The notes below the pieces were generated by a model. The model made no database searches and was not told the origin of the DNA. It saw only the letters and a list, made by a program, of their open reading frames with translations. Both the position numbers and the translations under genes were made by a program. Below, piece by piece: positions 36,701 through 44,859 of a stretch of DNA of 64,000 bases (position 1 is its first letter; each line of letters opens with the position of its first letter). This DNA is from Aquimarina mytili (lineage in GTDB: Bacteria; Bacteroidota; Bacteroidia; Flavobacteriales; Flavobacteriaceae). Where the stretch lies: positions 372,001-436,000 of the forward strand of contig NZ_JAERQJ010000001.1 in NCBI RefSeq assembly GCF_016735115.1, in the 5' to 3' direction.

Positions 36701-37249
36701 GCGATTGAAGAAAACGAAAGTGAAGAAACCATAGGTAGATTATTAGAACATTATTATGAAATCAATGAAGGTATTGGTGTTCACAAATCTCCTGAATTAT
36801 ATGGAGCTTTTCCTACCGATCCGTACTCACATACACCCACAGGAAAAGGTGCGCAACAACCAGGTATGACCGGGCAAGTAAAAGAAGATATTCTAAGTCG
36901 TATAGGAGAATTAGGTGTAACGGTTAACAATGGCGAATTACAATTTTGTCCATACTTGTTACGAATAGGAGAATTTTTGAAAGATCCAAAATTGTTCCAA
37001 TACGTAGATGTAAATCAGGATATAAAACAATTACAGTTATATAGACACGAATTGGCCTTTACCTATTGCCAAGTACCTATTGTGTATTCATTATCAGGAG
37101 AGAATAGCCTGGAAATAACCTATGTAGATGGTTCAATTACTTCGCATTCGGGATTAAATTTAGATACTTCTAATAGTCAAAAACTATTTGAGAGAACCAA
37201 TGAAATAGAAAATATAAAAGTAAATATTGAGAAAACTATTTTAAAATAA
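33785..37249 (+). CDS. GH94-clan beta-1,3-glucan phosphorylase, GH161/GH149-like
   Basis: About 1154 residues from ATG 33785; a TTG six bases upstream is also possible. There is no signal peptide, so it is cytoplasmic. The length and layout (N-terminal beta-sandwich, helical linker, (alpha/alpha)6 barrel) fit the large beta-glucan phosphorylases of families GH149 and GH161, which belong with GH94. The segment RPEWNDANNALVGNG around Asp652 matches the catalytic Asp region of GH94. Such enzymes cut beta-1,3-glucan oligosaccharides with phosphate to give glucose-1-phosphate, saving an ATP compared with hydrolysis. The neighbouring GH16 and GH17 genes fit this substrate. I cannot choose between GH149 and GH161 from sequence alone. 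Confidence 0.75.
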   Translation: MEGNLTVMQEINQDKKIKLKHVKIDGEAFYMISNSDLMRPFFMSIVSDSNHWMFISSNGGLSAGRKDANNAIFPYYTDDKITESYDITGNKSIFRIQKDGKLFIWEPFSERYSGTYQYSRNVYKNAYGNKVLFEEVHHDLDLTYTYMWSSSNVYGFVKKSTLINNSNSSLHIEVLDGLQNIIPYGVNTDLQAIRSNLVDAYKRSQLIQDSGLGIYALSAIILDRAEPSEALKANTVWSSGLENPKYLLSSLQLNSYRNGKEIDQEIDIKAEKGAYFVNCAIVLHAEERKDWIMVANVNQGPSQVIEISEAIKNDTNLIQKVYDDIELGIQRLINLVSASDGLQCTADKRRNARHYSNTLFNIMRGGIFDANYTIEKKDFINYLGLANKRVYHKNEELLENFPDTFTLLELREIAHQNEDKNFRRLALEYMPLKFSRRHGDPSRPWNKFSINTRDEIDGSKILDYEGNWRDIFQNWEALAYSYPEFVESMIHKFLNASTFDGYNPYRITKGGIDWEVIEEHDPWSYIGYWGDHQIIYLLKFLEFFQDHYPSRLQYFLTKDLFVYANVPYKIKPYEDLLKNPKDTIDFDYDLDRKIREERAELGADGALLKDKNHHIHKVNFIEKILATTLAKLSNFIPEAGIWLNTQRPEWNDANNALVGNGVSMVTLYYLRRFFKFFETILENIEDKDIEISEELIEFYKNINTTFRNHEGFLSGRITDEERRKILDGLGSAGSTYRTKVYIDALSGRKEILKLGDLKSFIDLTMKYLNHSINANRRGDNMYHAYNLMTVENENEISVTHLDEMLEGQVAVLSSGYLSSKESLSLLDAMKNSALFREDQYSYLLYPNKELPKFTEKNSIPKEYVENSGLLTQLLADNNTRIIEKDVNGNYHFNGNFNNAESLKQELEKLSGKGYHALVEKYKGVVLETFEKVFNHKAFTGRSGTFYGYEGLGSIYWHMVSKLLLAVQECCLRAIEENESEETIGRLLEHYYEINEGIGVHKSPELYGAFPTDPYSHTPTGKGAQQPGMTGQVKEDILSRIGELGVTVNNGELQFCPYLLRIGEFLKDPKLFQYVDVNQDIKQLQLYRHELAFTYCQVPIVYSLSGENSLEITYVDGSITSHSGLNLDTSNSQKLFERTNEIENIKVNIEKTILK

Positions 37250-37255
37250 AAGCAA

Positions 37256-38536
37256 ATGATACAAAGACTCAACATAGTACTATCATTATTTTTCGCAGTA
37301 CTTATGCTGTCTTGCAATCAAGAACAAAAAATTAAACAAGCTATGCGTCCCCAAAAAAGCATTACGGCCAAAGATATTTTAGGCAATCCAAATTATTTAG
37401 CAATATCCTATGGAGGTTATCGTAAAACTTCGAGAGAGTTTCAGCCTACAATAGCACAGTTAAAAGAAGATATGAAAATTCTACAGGCTATGAATATTAA
37501 AGTCTTAAGAACCTATAATGTTCAATTGGCGCAAGCCTCTAATATATTAAAAGCTATACGTCAGCTAAAAGCAGAGGACCAAACTTTCGAAATGTATGTA
37601 ATGCTTGGTGCTTGGATTGATTGTAAGAATGCCTGGACAAATAAAGAACCAGATCATACCGCAGAAAGTGTACAAAATGAAAGTGAAATTAATAGAGCCG
37701 TGGCATTGGCTAATCAATACCCCGATATCGTAAAAATAATTGCCGTGGGTAATGAAGCTATGATTAGATGGGCAACCAGCTATTATGTGCTGCCCAATGT
37801 GATATTAAAATGGGTTAATTATTTACAAAATTTAAAGAAAGAAGGTAAACTTTCTAAAGATCTATGGATTACGTCTTCAGATGATTTTGCATCCTGGGGA
37901 GGCGGTGAAGAAAGTTATCATGTTAAAGATTTAGAAGCTTTAATAAAAGCAGTGGATTATGTGTCTATGCACACCTACCCATATCATAATACGCATTATA
38001 ATCCTGAGTTTTGGGGGATCGATGATGAAGAAGTAAATCTCTCTTCAGAAGAAAAAATAGAAGCCGCTATGCAAAGAGCCTTAAAGTTTGCACAAAAGCA
38101 ATACAAGGCAGTGTCAAATTATGTAGAAAGTTTAGGTGTAAAAAAGCCTATTCATATAGGCGAGACCGGTTGGGCTACTGTATCCAATGGGCACTATGGG
38201 TCAAATGGTTCTAAAGCTACTGATGAATTTAAAGAAGCATTGTATTACAAATACATGAGAGAATGGACGAATAAAGAAGGGATATCATGCTTCTATTTTG
38301 AAGCCTTTGATGAACCCTGGAAAGACGCTCATAATAACAAGGGTTCAGAAAATCATTTCGGATTAATTACGGTTGATGGTAAAGCAAAATATGCACTTTG
38401 GGATAAAGTAGATAAAGGTATGTTTAAAGGATTAACAAGAGGAGGTAACATAATTACCAAAACGTATAATGGTGACAAAAGCGAGATGATGAAAGATGTA
38501 GAGCTACCTAAAGTAAAAGAAACCGTTGGCTTTTGA
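37256..38536 (+). CDS. GH17-type beta-1,3-glucanase, lipoprotein
   Basis: A 426-residue lipoprotein (MLSC, Cys20) with one (beta/alpha)8 domain of the GH17 type. VGNEAM holds the acid/base Glu167 and HIGETGWAT the nucleophile Glu303, the typical GH17 pair. KVLRTYNVQLAQ and SMHTYPYHNTHY fit the substrate cleft. It acts on beta-1,3-glucan or on its oligosaccharides in the periplasm or at the outer membrane. It lies six bases after the phosphorylase gene. A second, signal-less GH17 is encoded downstream, so the family is present on both sides of the inner membrane. Confidence 0.85.
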   Translation: MIQRLNIVLSLFFAVLMLSCNQEQKIKQAMRPQKSITAKDILGNPNYLAISYGGYRKTSREFQPTIAQLKEDMKILQAMNIKVLRTYNVQLAQASNILKAIRQLKAEDQTFEMYVMLGAWIDCKNAWTNKEPDHTAESVQNESEINRAVALANQYPDIVKIIAVGNEAMIRWATSYYVLPNVILKWVNYLQNLKKEGKLSKDLWITSSDDFASWGGGEESYHVKDLEALIKAVDYVSMHTYPYHNTHYNPEFWGIDDEEVNLSSEEKIEAAMQRALKFAQKQYKAVSNYVESLGVKKPIHIGETGWATVSNGHYGSNGSKATDEFKEALYYKYMREWTNKEGISCFYFEAFDEPWKDAHNNKGSENHFGLITVDGKAKYALWDKVDKGMFKGLTRGGNIITKTYNGDKSEMMKDVELPKVKETVGF

Positions 38537-38718
38537 AAGATCAGATAAAAGAAGTGTACGGTACTATTGTTTTAAGAGCCAAGAGAGTTTAACAATGGTA
38601 AAAAAATAATCGAAATGCAAAATCTAAAAGATTTTCACTGTAGAACATTGGAATAAAGAAATTTCTATTAATGCATAGGCTATTCAATTCATAGTCCTGG
38701 CTAAATATAATTCATACT

Positions 38719-40284
38719 ATGTCAACTATTAAAACCGCTGCAAAAGATAAAGTCCCTGTGGGTCAAAAAGCCGCCTTTGGTGCCGGCCATTTTATACTAA
38801 ATATATTGCCGGGAACACTTGGGGTTTTTATCCAATTTTTTCTATTAACCGCGTGGGGAGTTGATCCTTTATGGGCAGGACTTTTAGGTGGTTTGCCAAG
38901 AATATTTGATTCGATAACCGACCCCATAATGGGTTTTATTTCTGATAACACAAAATCTAGATGGGGACGCAGAAGACCTTACATTTTTGTTGGAGCAATC
39001 ATAAGCGGGATACTTTTCTTTTTAATGTGGCAGATTGATGACAATGCTTCTCAATCCTATATTATTTGGCATGTCATGGTACTTCAATTACTATTTCTTA
39101 TAGGAAATACTATGTTTGCCACTCCATTAGTTGGACTTGGTTATGAAATGACATCAGATTATAACGAAAGAACACGTTTAATGGCATTTTCTAATACCAT
39201 GGGGCAAATAGCTTGGATGATTGTACCGTGGTTATATGTTATTATTCCAGACACTAATACATTTAATACACAGACAGAGGGTGTGCGTACGATGGCTCTT
39301 ATTGTAGGTGCAATGTGTATAGTTTTTGGAATTTTACCGGCGTTATTTTGTAAAGGTATCGATTCCTCTCATATGGAAAATAGAAAAGAAATCAATTTCA
39401 AAACACTTGCCGCAAACATGAAAGATTTATTTGCCGGGATTGTTCAGGTTTCTAAAAATAAACCTTTCATGAAATTATGCGGTGCTACGTTCTTGGTTTT
39501 TAACGGATTTCAACTTGTTGCTGCCTTTGGTGTTTTCATTATTGTGTTTTATATGTATAATGGTAGTTATGAATTTGCAGGTACTTGGCCAGCATGGTTT
39601 AATACTATCAATGCTATAATTACTGCATTTATTGTCATACCTATTATTTCAAGAATGGCTAATAAGTGGGGTAAGAAAAAAGCTTTTATAATTTCAACAG
39701 TATTATCAATAGTAGGTTATCTCTTAAAATGGTGGGGTTTTGATAAGGAACTTAATAGTCAATTTAATCAAACGGGATTGGGTAAATCACTAAACTCTGG
39801 AATAGGCGCAATATTTGAATCTATAAACCCAATGCTCGATAGCATAGGGATGTCCTGGTTTAGTATAGATCCCGGTAGTGATGTGCCATGGCTTATATTT
39901 TTACCAATTCCATTATTTGCTTTCGGAATGGGAGGGTTATTTACATTAATGATGTCAATGACAGCAGATGTATGTGATTTAGATGAATTAGAGAACGGAA
40001 TGCCGCGTAAAGAAGGGACCTTTGGAGCTATTTATTGGTTGATGGTAAAAATAGGTCAATCTATAGCACTAGTATTAGGTGGGTTAATCTTAAGTATTGT
40101 TGGGTTTGATCCTAATGTTACTGAGCAATCTATAGAAACTATGAACAGACTTAGGGTGGCCGATATTGTAGTCCCATCAATAACTGCTGCATTAGCCATA
40201 TGGGTTATGTGGAAATATAGGTTAACAGAGGATAGAGCTAGAGAAATTAAAGTAGAATTAGTGAAGAGGAGGGGAGAATTATAA
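38719..40284 (+). CDS. MFS/GPH-family sugar transporter (MelB-like)
   Basis: A 521-residue membrane protein with about twelve hydrophobic helices. The N-terminal LPRIFDSITDPIMGFISDNTKS and WGRRRPY motifs are characteristic of the glycoside-pentoside-hexuronide:cation symporters. It contains a 60-residue cytoplasmic or periplasmic insert (about residues 335-390), longer than usual. It probably imports glucose, laminaribiose or larger beta-glucan oligosaccharides into the cytoplasm, where the phosphorylase and the second GH17 act. A 182-base gap before it may hold an internal promoter; no clear box was seen. Confidence 0.88.
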   Translation: MSTIKTAAKDKVPVGQKAAFGAGHFILNILPGTLGVFIQFFLLTAWGVDPLWAGLLGGLPRIFDSITDPIMGFISDNTKSRWGRRRPYIFVGAIISGILFFLMWQIDDNASQSYIIWHVMVLQLLFLIGNTMFATPLVGLGYEMTSDYNERTRLMAFSNTMGQIAWMIVPWLYVIIPDTNTFNTQTEGVRTMALIVGAMCIVFGILPALFCKGIDSSHMENRKEINFKTLAANMKDLFAGIVQVSKNKPFMKLCGATFLVFNGFQLVAAFGVFIIVFYMYNGSYEFAGTWPAWFNTINAIITAFIVIPIISRMANKWGKKKAFIISTVLSIVGYLLKWWGFDKELNSQFNQTGLGKSLNSGIGAIFESINPMLDSIGMSWFSIDPGSDVPWLIFLPIPLFAFGMGGLFTLMMSMTADVCDLDELENGMPRKEGTFGAIYWLMVKIGQSIALVLGGLILSIVGFDPNVTEQSIETMNRLRVADIVVPSITAALAIWVMWKYRLTEDRAREIKVELVKRRGEL

Positions 40285-40309
40285 ATTTTATAAAAAATAG
40301 CATAGTGTA

Positions 40310-41194
40310 ATGTCGATACGAACCGAAAAATTTTTAGCATTAGCATCTATAGATTATGCAGGAAAAAGCACCGAGGACTTACAAGCTTTGTTTAGAGAGT
40401 TTTTAGACGAGGGTATGCATGGGCTGTGTTTTAGTCCATATGTAGAAGGGCAGCAGCCTGGAGATCAATTAACCGAGGCGCAAATAAGACAGCGTATGGA
40501 GATTATAGCGCCATATACACAATGGGTCCGGTCATTTTCTACTACCGAAGGAAACGAATTAATACCAAAAATAGCCAAAGAATATGGTATAAAAACTTTG
40601 GTAGGTGCATGGCTTGGAGAAGATGACGAGGTAAATCAAAAAGAGATCACTAATCTTATTGCTTTGTGTGAAGAAGGTTGTATTGATATTGCAGCAGTGG
40701 GTAATGAGGTTATGTATAGAGGTGACTTGACAGAACAACAATTGTTGGATTTCATTAATCACGCTAAATCAAACATAAAGAATATTCCTGTAGGGTATGT
40801 TGATGCATATTATGAGTTTGTGGATCACCCAAGAATTAGTGAGGCTTGTGATATTATTTTGGCGAATTGCTACCCTTTTTGGGAAGGTTGTGATTTGGAT
40901 TATTCATTATTATATATGAAAGATATGTACCAAAGAGCACTTCGCGCTGGTAAAGGGAAAAAGGTTATTATTTCTGAAACTGGATGGCCTAGTAAGGGCA
41001 CAAACCTCGAAGGAGCATTTCCATCCTATGAAAATGCTATGAAATATTTCATGAACACTCAAAAATGGGCCAAAGAAGATGACATCGAAATATTCTTTTT
41101 TTCTTCTTTTGATGAATCTTGGAAAGTAGGAGCAGAAGGAGATGTTGGTGCATATTGGGGTATCTGGGATAAAAATGAACAGCTGAAATACTAG
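40310..41194 (+). CDS. GH17-type beta-1,3-glucosidase/glucanase, cytoplasmic
   Basis: A 294-residue GH17-family protein without signal peptide. The acid/base is Glu133 in VGNEVM and the nucleophile Glu223 in SETGWPS; SFDESWK near the end closes the cleft. It shares these motifs with the lipoprotein GH17 upstream but is shorter and only distantly related. Its location after the transporter and the lack of a signal suggest it trims imported beta-glucan oligosaccharides together with the phosphorylase. It may alternatively be a transglycosylase. It is the last gene of the glucan operon. Confidence 0.85.
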   Translation: MSIRTEKFLALASIDYAGKSTEDLQALFREFLDEGMHGLCFSPYVEGQQPGDQLTEAQIRQRMEIIAPYTQWVRSFSTTEGNELIPKIAKEYGIKTLVGAWLGEDDEVNQKEITNLIALCEEGCIDIAAVGNEVMYRGDLTEQQLLDFINHAKSNIKNIPVGYVDAYYEFVDHPRISEACDIILANCYPFWEGCDLDYSLLYMKDMYQRALRAGKGKKVIISETGWPSKGTNLEGAFPSYENAMKYFMNTQKWAKEDDIEIFFFSSFDESWKVGAEGDVGAYWGIWDKNEQLKY

Positions 41195-41292
41195 ACATTA
41201 TTATACTTATAGGAAAAACTATTAAATGCGAAATCAGTATAAATATCCAATTCTACATAAGTTGTAACTGTTTGAAAATCATTTTTTTGAGT

Positions 41293-41325
41293 ATAAAAAA
41301 AGCCCAAACAAATTGTTCGGGCTTT
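41293..41325 (-). terminator. Rho-independent terminator of the tRNA-Phe gene
   Basis: On the minus strand an 11-bp stem (AAGCCCGAACA with TGTTTGGGCTT, one G-U pair) with a 3-base loop is followed by a run of T. It begins six bases after the 3' end of the tRNA. Confidence 0.75.
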
Positions 41326-41330
41326 CAAGG

Positions 41331-41403
41331 TGGTGCCTCCAGGAATCGAACCAGGGACACAAGGATTTTCAGTCCTTTGCTCTACCAACTGAGCTAAGGC
41401 ACC
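41331..41403 (-). tRNA. tRNA-Phe (anticodon GAA)
   Basis: A 73-base cloverleaf on the minus strand: acceptor arm GGTGCCT/AGGCACC, D-arm AGCTCAGTTGGTAGAGC, anticodon arm AAGGA-CTGAAAA-TCCTT giving GAA, and T-loop TTCGATT. The CCA end is not encoded. In the T-stem CCTGG faces CCTGG, which leaves a central U-U mismatch; all other stems pair. It stands alone with a terminator behind it. Confidence 0.93.
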
Positions 41404-41475
41404 TTGCTGTAAGCGGATGCAAATATAGAACGCTTTTTTTAATAGTCAAAAGAAAAAATTAAAAAAATCGTTTTG

Positions 41476-41483
41476 TACTTTTG
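41476..41483 (+). promoter_or_regulatory. -7 promoter box of the coaX operon
   Basis: TACTTTTG matches TAnnTTTG exactly and lies 18 bases before the coaX ATG. No good -33 element was seen upstream. Confidence 0.45.
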
Positions 41484-41501
41484 CCACTTACACTGTAAGA
41501 C

Positions 41502-42233
41502 ATGAATCTTGTAATAGATGTAGGGAATACTTTCATAAAAATAGGGGTCTTTGATGAATCCGACCTGGTTTATAAAAAAACCATCGAACCATCTGACTTT
41601 ATTGAGGAAATCGATATTGCGCATAGAGATTTTTCATCGATTAGGCAGGCTATTGTTTCGTCAGTAGCAAATTTAGATGATGATGCAATTACGTACTTAA
41701 AAAAACTTTTTAGTACTCTTGTAGTGGATCACCATTTAGATATGCCATTTAAAAATCTTTATGAAACTCCTGAAACACTTGGAATAGATAGATTAGCTTT
41801 GGTAGCTGCCGCTGTAGATCAATTTCCTGAAAAAAATGTGCTCGTCATTGATGCGGGCACCTGTATAACTTATGAATTCAAAAATTCTAAAGAAGAATAT
41901 TTGGGTGGGGCCATCGCTCCAGGAATAAGATTAAGATATCATAGTCTTAATAATTATACGGCAAAATTACCTCTTTTAGAACCTAAAATACCTATAAACC
42001 ATATTGGTAAAAGTACAAATGAGGCTATTCATTCTGGAGTTGTGCAAGGAATTTTATATGAAATAAATGGAGTAATTGAAGAATATTGCAACATTTACCC
42101 TGATTTAACAGTTATTTTAACCGGAGGAGATGCACATTTTTTGTCTAAAAGATTAAAAAATAGCATATTTGCCACTTCCAATTTTTTATTGGAGGGATTG
42201 AACCACATTTTAGTATTTAATAATAATAAATGA
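41502..42233 (+). CDS. coaX: Type III pantothenate kinase
   Basis: A 243-residue ASKHA-fold kinase, normal length for the family. DVGNTFIKIG at residues 6-15 is the phosphate-binding motif, GIDRLALVAAA and LVIDAGTCITYEF carry the conserved Asp and Thr, and LGGAIAPGIRLR is the pantothenate-binding part. It phosphorylates pantothenate in the first committed step of coenzyme A synthesis and needs a monovalent cation. Its stop overlaps the next start by four bases. Coupling to cell-envelope genes, as here, is seen in many Bacteroidota. Confidence 0.93.
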   Translation: MNLVIDVGNTFIKIGVFDESDLVYKKTIEPSDFIEEIDIAHRDFSSIRQAIVSSVANLDDDAITYLKKLFSTLVVDHHLDMPFKNLYETPETLGIDRLALVAAAVDQFPEKNVLVIDAGTCITYEFKNSKEEYLGGAIAPGIRLRYHSLNNYTAKLPLLEPKIPINHIGKSTNEAIHSGVVQGILYEINGVIEEYCNIYPDLTVILTGGDAHFLSKRLKNSIFATSNFLLEGLNHILVFNNNK

Positions 42234-43471
42234 TAAAGAAGATTTTAGTAATAGTATTAGTTTTTGTTACTGCAATATCTAATGCTCAAGAAGGGACTTC
42301 CTCACCTTATTCTTTTTACGGAATAGGCATCCAGAAGTTCAAAGGAACGGTTGAAAACAGGTCGATGGGAGGATTGAGTGTTGTAACTGATAGTATTCAT
42401 TTAAATCTTCAAAATCCCGCATCTTTTGGAGAATTGAAACTTACAGCATATGCTTTAGGTGCTTCTTACAACAATTTCAAAATTAGTAATGATAATGAAT
42501 CTTCTTCTGGAGATAATGCGTCATTAGATTATTTGGCTGTGGGTATCCCTGCCGGAAAGTTTGGATTTGGATTTGGAGTAGTTCCTCTTACATCGGTTGG
42601 ATACGAACTTAATGATGTTAATGGCGATATAGAACGACAGTTTACCGGAAAAGGAGGGTTAAATAAGGTTTTTTTAGCTGCAGGAGTTAAAGTTAACAAG
42701 AATCTGAGTTTAGGTTTGGATTTTAATTATAACTTTGGGAATATTGAAAATAAGACTATATTAAGGAGGTCAGATGTACAATTTGATACCAGAGAAATTA
42801 CTAAATCTGATTTATCAGCATTTAGTATGTCTTTTGGATTGGTGTATAAGGCTATGATATCAGAAAAATTACAAGTGTCTACTTCTGTAGTGGCAACACC
42901 ATCTTTTGGTTTAGCATCTGAAAATACTAGAGAATTGGCCACTGTGGTTATTGGTAATACTGGTCAAGAAGCCGTTGTAGAGCGCCAAGATGTACAGGTT
43001 GATGATCAGGATATAGATCTTCCTTCTGAATTTAAATTTGGAAGTGGAATAGGAGAAAATAAAAAATGGTTTGTAGGAGCAGAGTATGTATACTTGGATT
43101 CGGGGAAATTTACAAATACGTTATTTACTCAAGACAACGTTACATATGAAAGCGGCTCTAAATTCAAATTGGGAGGGTATTATCTTCCAAAATATAATTC
43201 ATTAACTAGTTATTTTAGTCGAGTTGTATATAGAGCCGGATTTAGATATGAAGAAACCGGATTGGTTATAGATGGTAACTCGATTGATGAGTTTGGCATG
43301 TCTTTTGGAGTAGGTCTACCAGTTGGTAGATTATTCTCTAATCTCAATTTAGGTTTTGAATACGGTCAACGGGGGACAACAGATTTCGGATTAGTAAAAG
43401 AAGAATTTTTTAATGTCTCTATAGGTTTATCATTAAATGATAAATGGTTTAGAAAAATAAAATTTAATTAA
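42230..43471 (+). CDS. Outer-membrane beta-barrel protein (FadL/PorV-like)
   Basis: A 413-residue protein with a signal peptide (ending ISNAQ) and an N-terminal SSPYSFYGIGIQ followed by NRSMGGLSVV and LNLQNPASFGEL. This start, with an NPA motif, is that of FadL/OmpP1-like barrels of Bacteroidota. The rest consists of alternating amphipathic strands with GxG turns and ends KIKFN. It probably spans the outer membrane; the cargo is unknown. It overlaps coaX by four bases and precedes the TPR and lptC genes. Confidence 0.78.
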   Translation: MIKKILVIVLVFVTAISNAQEGTSSPYSFYGIGIQKFKGTVENRSMGGLSVVTDSIHLNLQNPASFGELKLTAYALGASYNNFKISNDNESSSGDNASLDYLAVGIPAGKFGFGFGVVPLTSVGYELNDVNGDIERQFTGKGGLNKVFLAAGVKVNKNLSLGLDFNYNFGNIENKTILRRSDVQFDTREITKSDLSAFSMSFGLVYKAMISEKLQVSTSVVATPSFGLASENTRELATVVIGNTGQEAVVERQDVQVDDQDIDLPSEFKFGSGIGENKKWFVGAEYVYLDSGKFTNTLFTQDNVTYESGSKFKLGGYYLPKYNSLTSYFSRVVYRAGFRYEETGLVIDGNSIDEFGMSFGVGLPVGRLFSNLNLGFEYGQRGTTDFGLVKEEFFNVSIGLSLNDKWFRKIKFN

Positions 43472-43488
43472 ATACAATTATTACAGCT

Positions 43489-44859
43489 ATGAATACTAAA
43501 GTTCTAACTACTATAGCAACAGGATTGGTTTTGAGCACTGCAACCATAAGTGCTCAAGCTACAGATTGTGCTACTACGGCTTCTATCGCCTATGAGCATG
43601 CCAAAGTAAAGAATTATGATGCGGCAGAAGAGCCTTTATGGAAAGTGAGAAAAGAGTGCCCTACGTATAGCGTTGCAACCTATCAATTTGGGAAAAAATT
43701 ATTACAGGCAAAATATAAAAAGGCAGCGGCTGCTGATAAAGTAAAGCTTGCTAACGAGAAAATTGCCTTATGGAAAGAGCGTTTTCAGTATTTCCCAGGA
43801 AAAACTAAAATAGGAGATATGCATTCTGATATCGGACAGTTAATGTACGATAATAAAATTGGAACAAAAGAAACTCAATTTGCAGAATTTCATAAAGCAT
43901 GGACCGAAGATAAAGGGAATGTGAAAAACCCTAAAAATGTATATACATATTTTTCTCTTCTAGTGGATTTACATGGTGAAGGTAAAAAAGAGCTTCAAGC
44001 TGTTTTTGATCTTTATGATGAGGTTATAGAGAAGATCGAAGACGAAGAAAGTAATAAAGCAAAGAAAATTTCAGAACTTACTGAAAAAGAAGAGTCTGGA
44101 ACAGCACTTTCAAGCAAAGAGAAGAAAAATCTTAAGAGATCTACTATTATACTAACTAACTATAGTAAGGTAAAAGCTGGTGTAAACCAAAAACTTGGAG
44201 AATTAGCTGATTGTAAAAACTTAATACCATTATATAACGGACAGTTTGAAGGTAAAAAGACTGATGTAAACTGGTTGAAGGGTGCTGCAAGCAGGATGTC
44301 TTCTAAAGACTGTACAGAAGATCCATTGTTCTTTAAGTTGGTTGAAGCATTACATAAAGCAGAACCTTCAGCAAAATCGGCTTACTATTTAGGGCTACTG
44401 GCTATTAAAGATAAAAAAACATCTACTGCGTTAGAATACTTTAATCAATCTGCAGAGCTTGAGACTAAAGGTAGCGATAAGGCAAAAGTGTACTTCAAGA
44501 TAGGTGAAGTAATGAAAAAGAAAGGAAGTAAAGGTAAAGCTAGAACTTACTATAGAAAAGCGTTAAAGTATAAGCCATCTATGGGAGTATGCTACCTTAG
44601 AATTGGATCAATGGTTGCAAGTAGTGCAAATAACTGTGGAACCGATGTTTTCAGTAAAAGAGCAGTATACTGGTTAGCGGCAAACTATGCACAAAGAGCT
44701 GCTAAGGTTGATCCAAGTTTAAAATCTACGGCATCTAAGTATGCAGCTAATTATAATGCAAAAGCACCAACAAAAACAGATATTTTCAATAACCCGGGAG
44801 TTACCTCTGTGAGTGTTGGATGTTGGATTGGTGAAACTGTTAGGGTGCCAAAACTATAA
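43489..44859 (+). CDS. Exported TPR-repeat protein
   Basis: A 456-residue protein with a signal peptide (ending TISAQA). Helical repeats extend through the mature part. Clear TPR units are AKSAYYLGLLAIKDKKTSTALEYF and KVYFKIGEVMKKKGSKGKARTYY near residues 300-360. Four or more cysteines are spread along the chain. It lies between an outer-membrane barrel gene and lptC, and its stop overlaps the lptC ATG by one base. A scaffold role in envelope assembly is likely but unproven. Confidence 0.78.
   Translation: MNTKVLTTIATGLVLSTATISAQATDCATTASIAYEHAKVKNYDAAEEPLWKVRKECPTYSVATYQFGKKLLQAKYKKAAAADKVKLANEKIALWKERFQYFPGKTKIGDMHSDIGQLMYDNKIGTKETQFAEFHKAWTEDKGNVKNPKNVYTYFSLLVDLHGEGKKELQAVFDLYDEVIEKIEDEESNKAKKISELTEKEESGTALSSKEKKNLKRSTIILTNYSKVKAGVNQKLGELADCKNLIPLYNGQFEGKKTDVNWLKGAASRMSSKDCTEDPLFFKLVEALHKAEPSAKSAYYLGLLAIKDKKTSTALEYFNQSAELETKGSDKAKVYFKIGEVMKKKGSKGKARTYYRKALKYKPSMGVCYLRIGSMVASSANNCGTDVFSKRAVYWLAANYAQRAAKVDPSLKSTASKYAANYNAKAPTKTDIFNNPGVTSVSVGCWIGETVRVPKL

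Noticed and set aside
41191..41388. Minus-strand frame crossing the tRNA-Phe gene
   Set aside because: Its N-terminal part is just the translated tRNA sequence, a common artefact.
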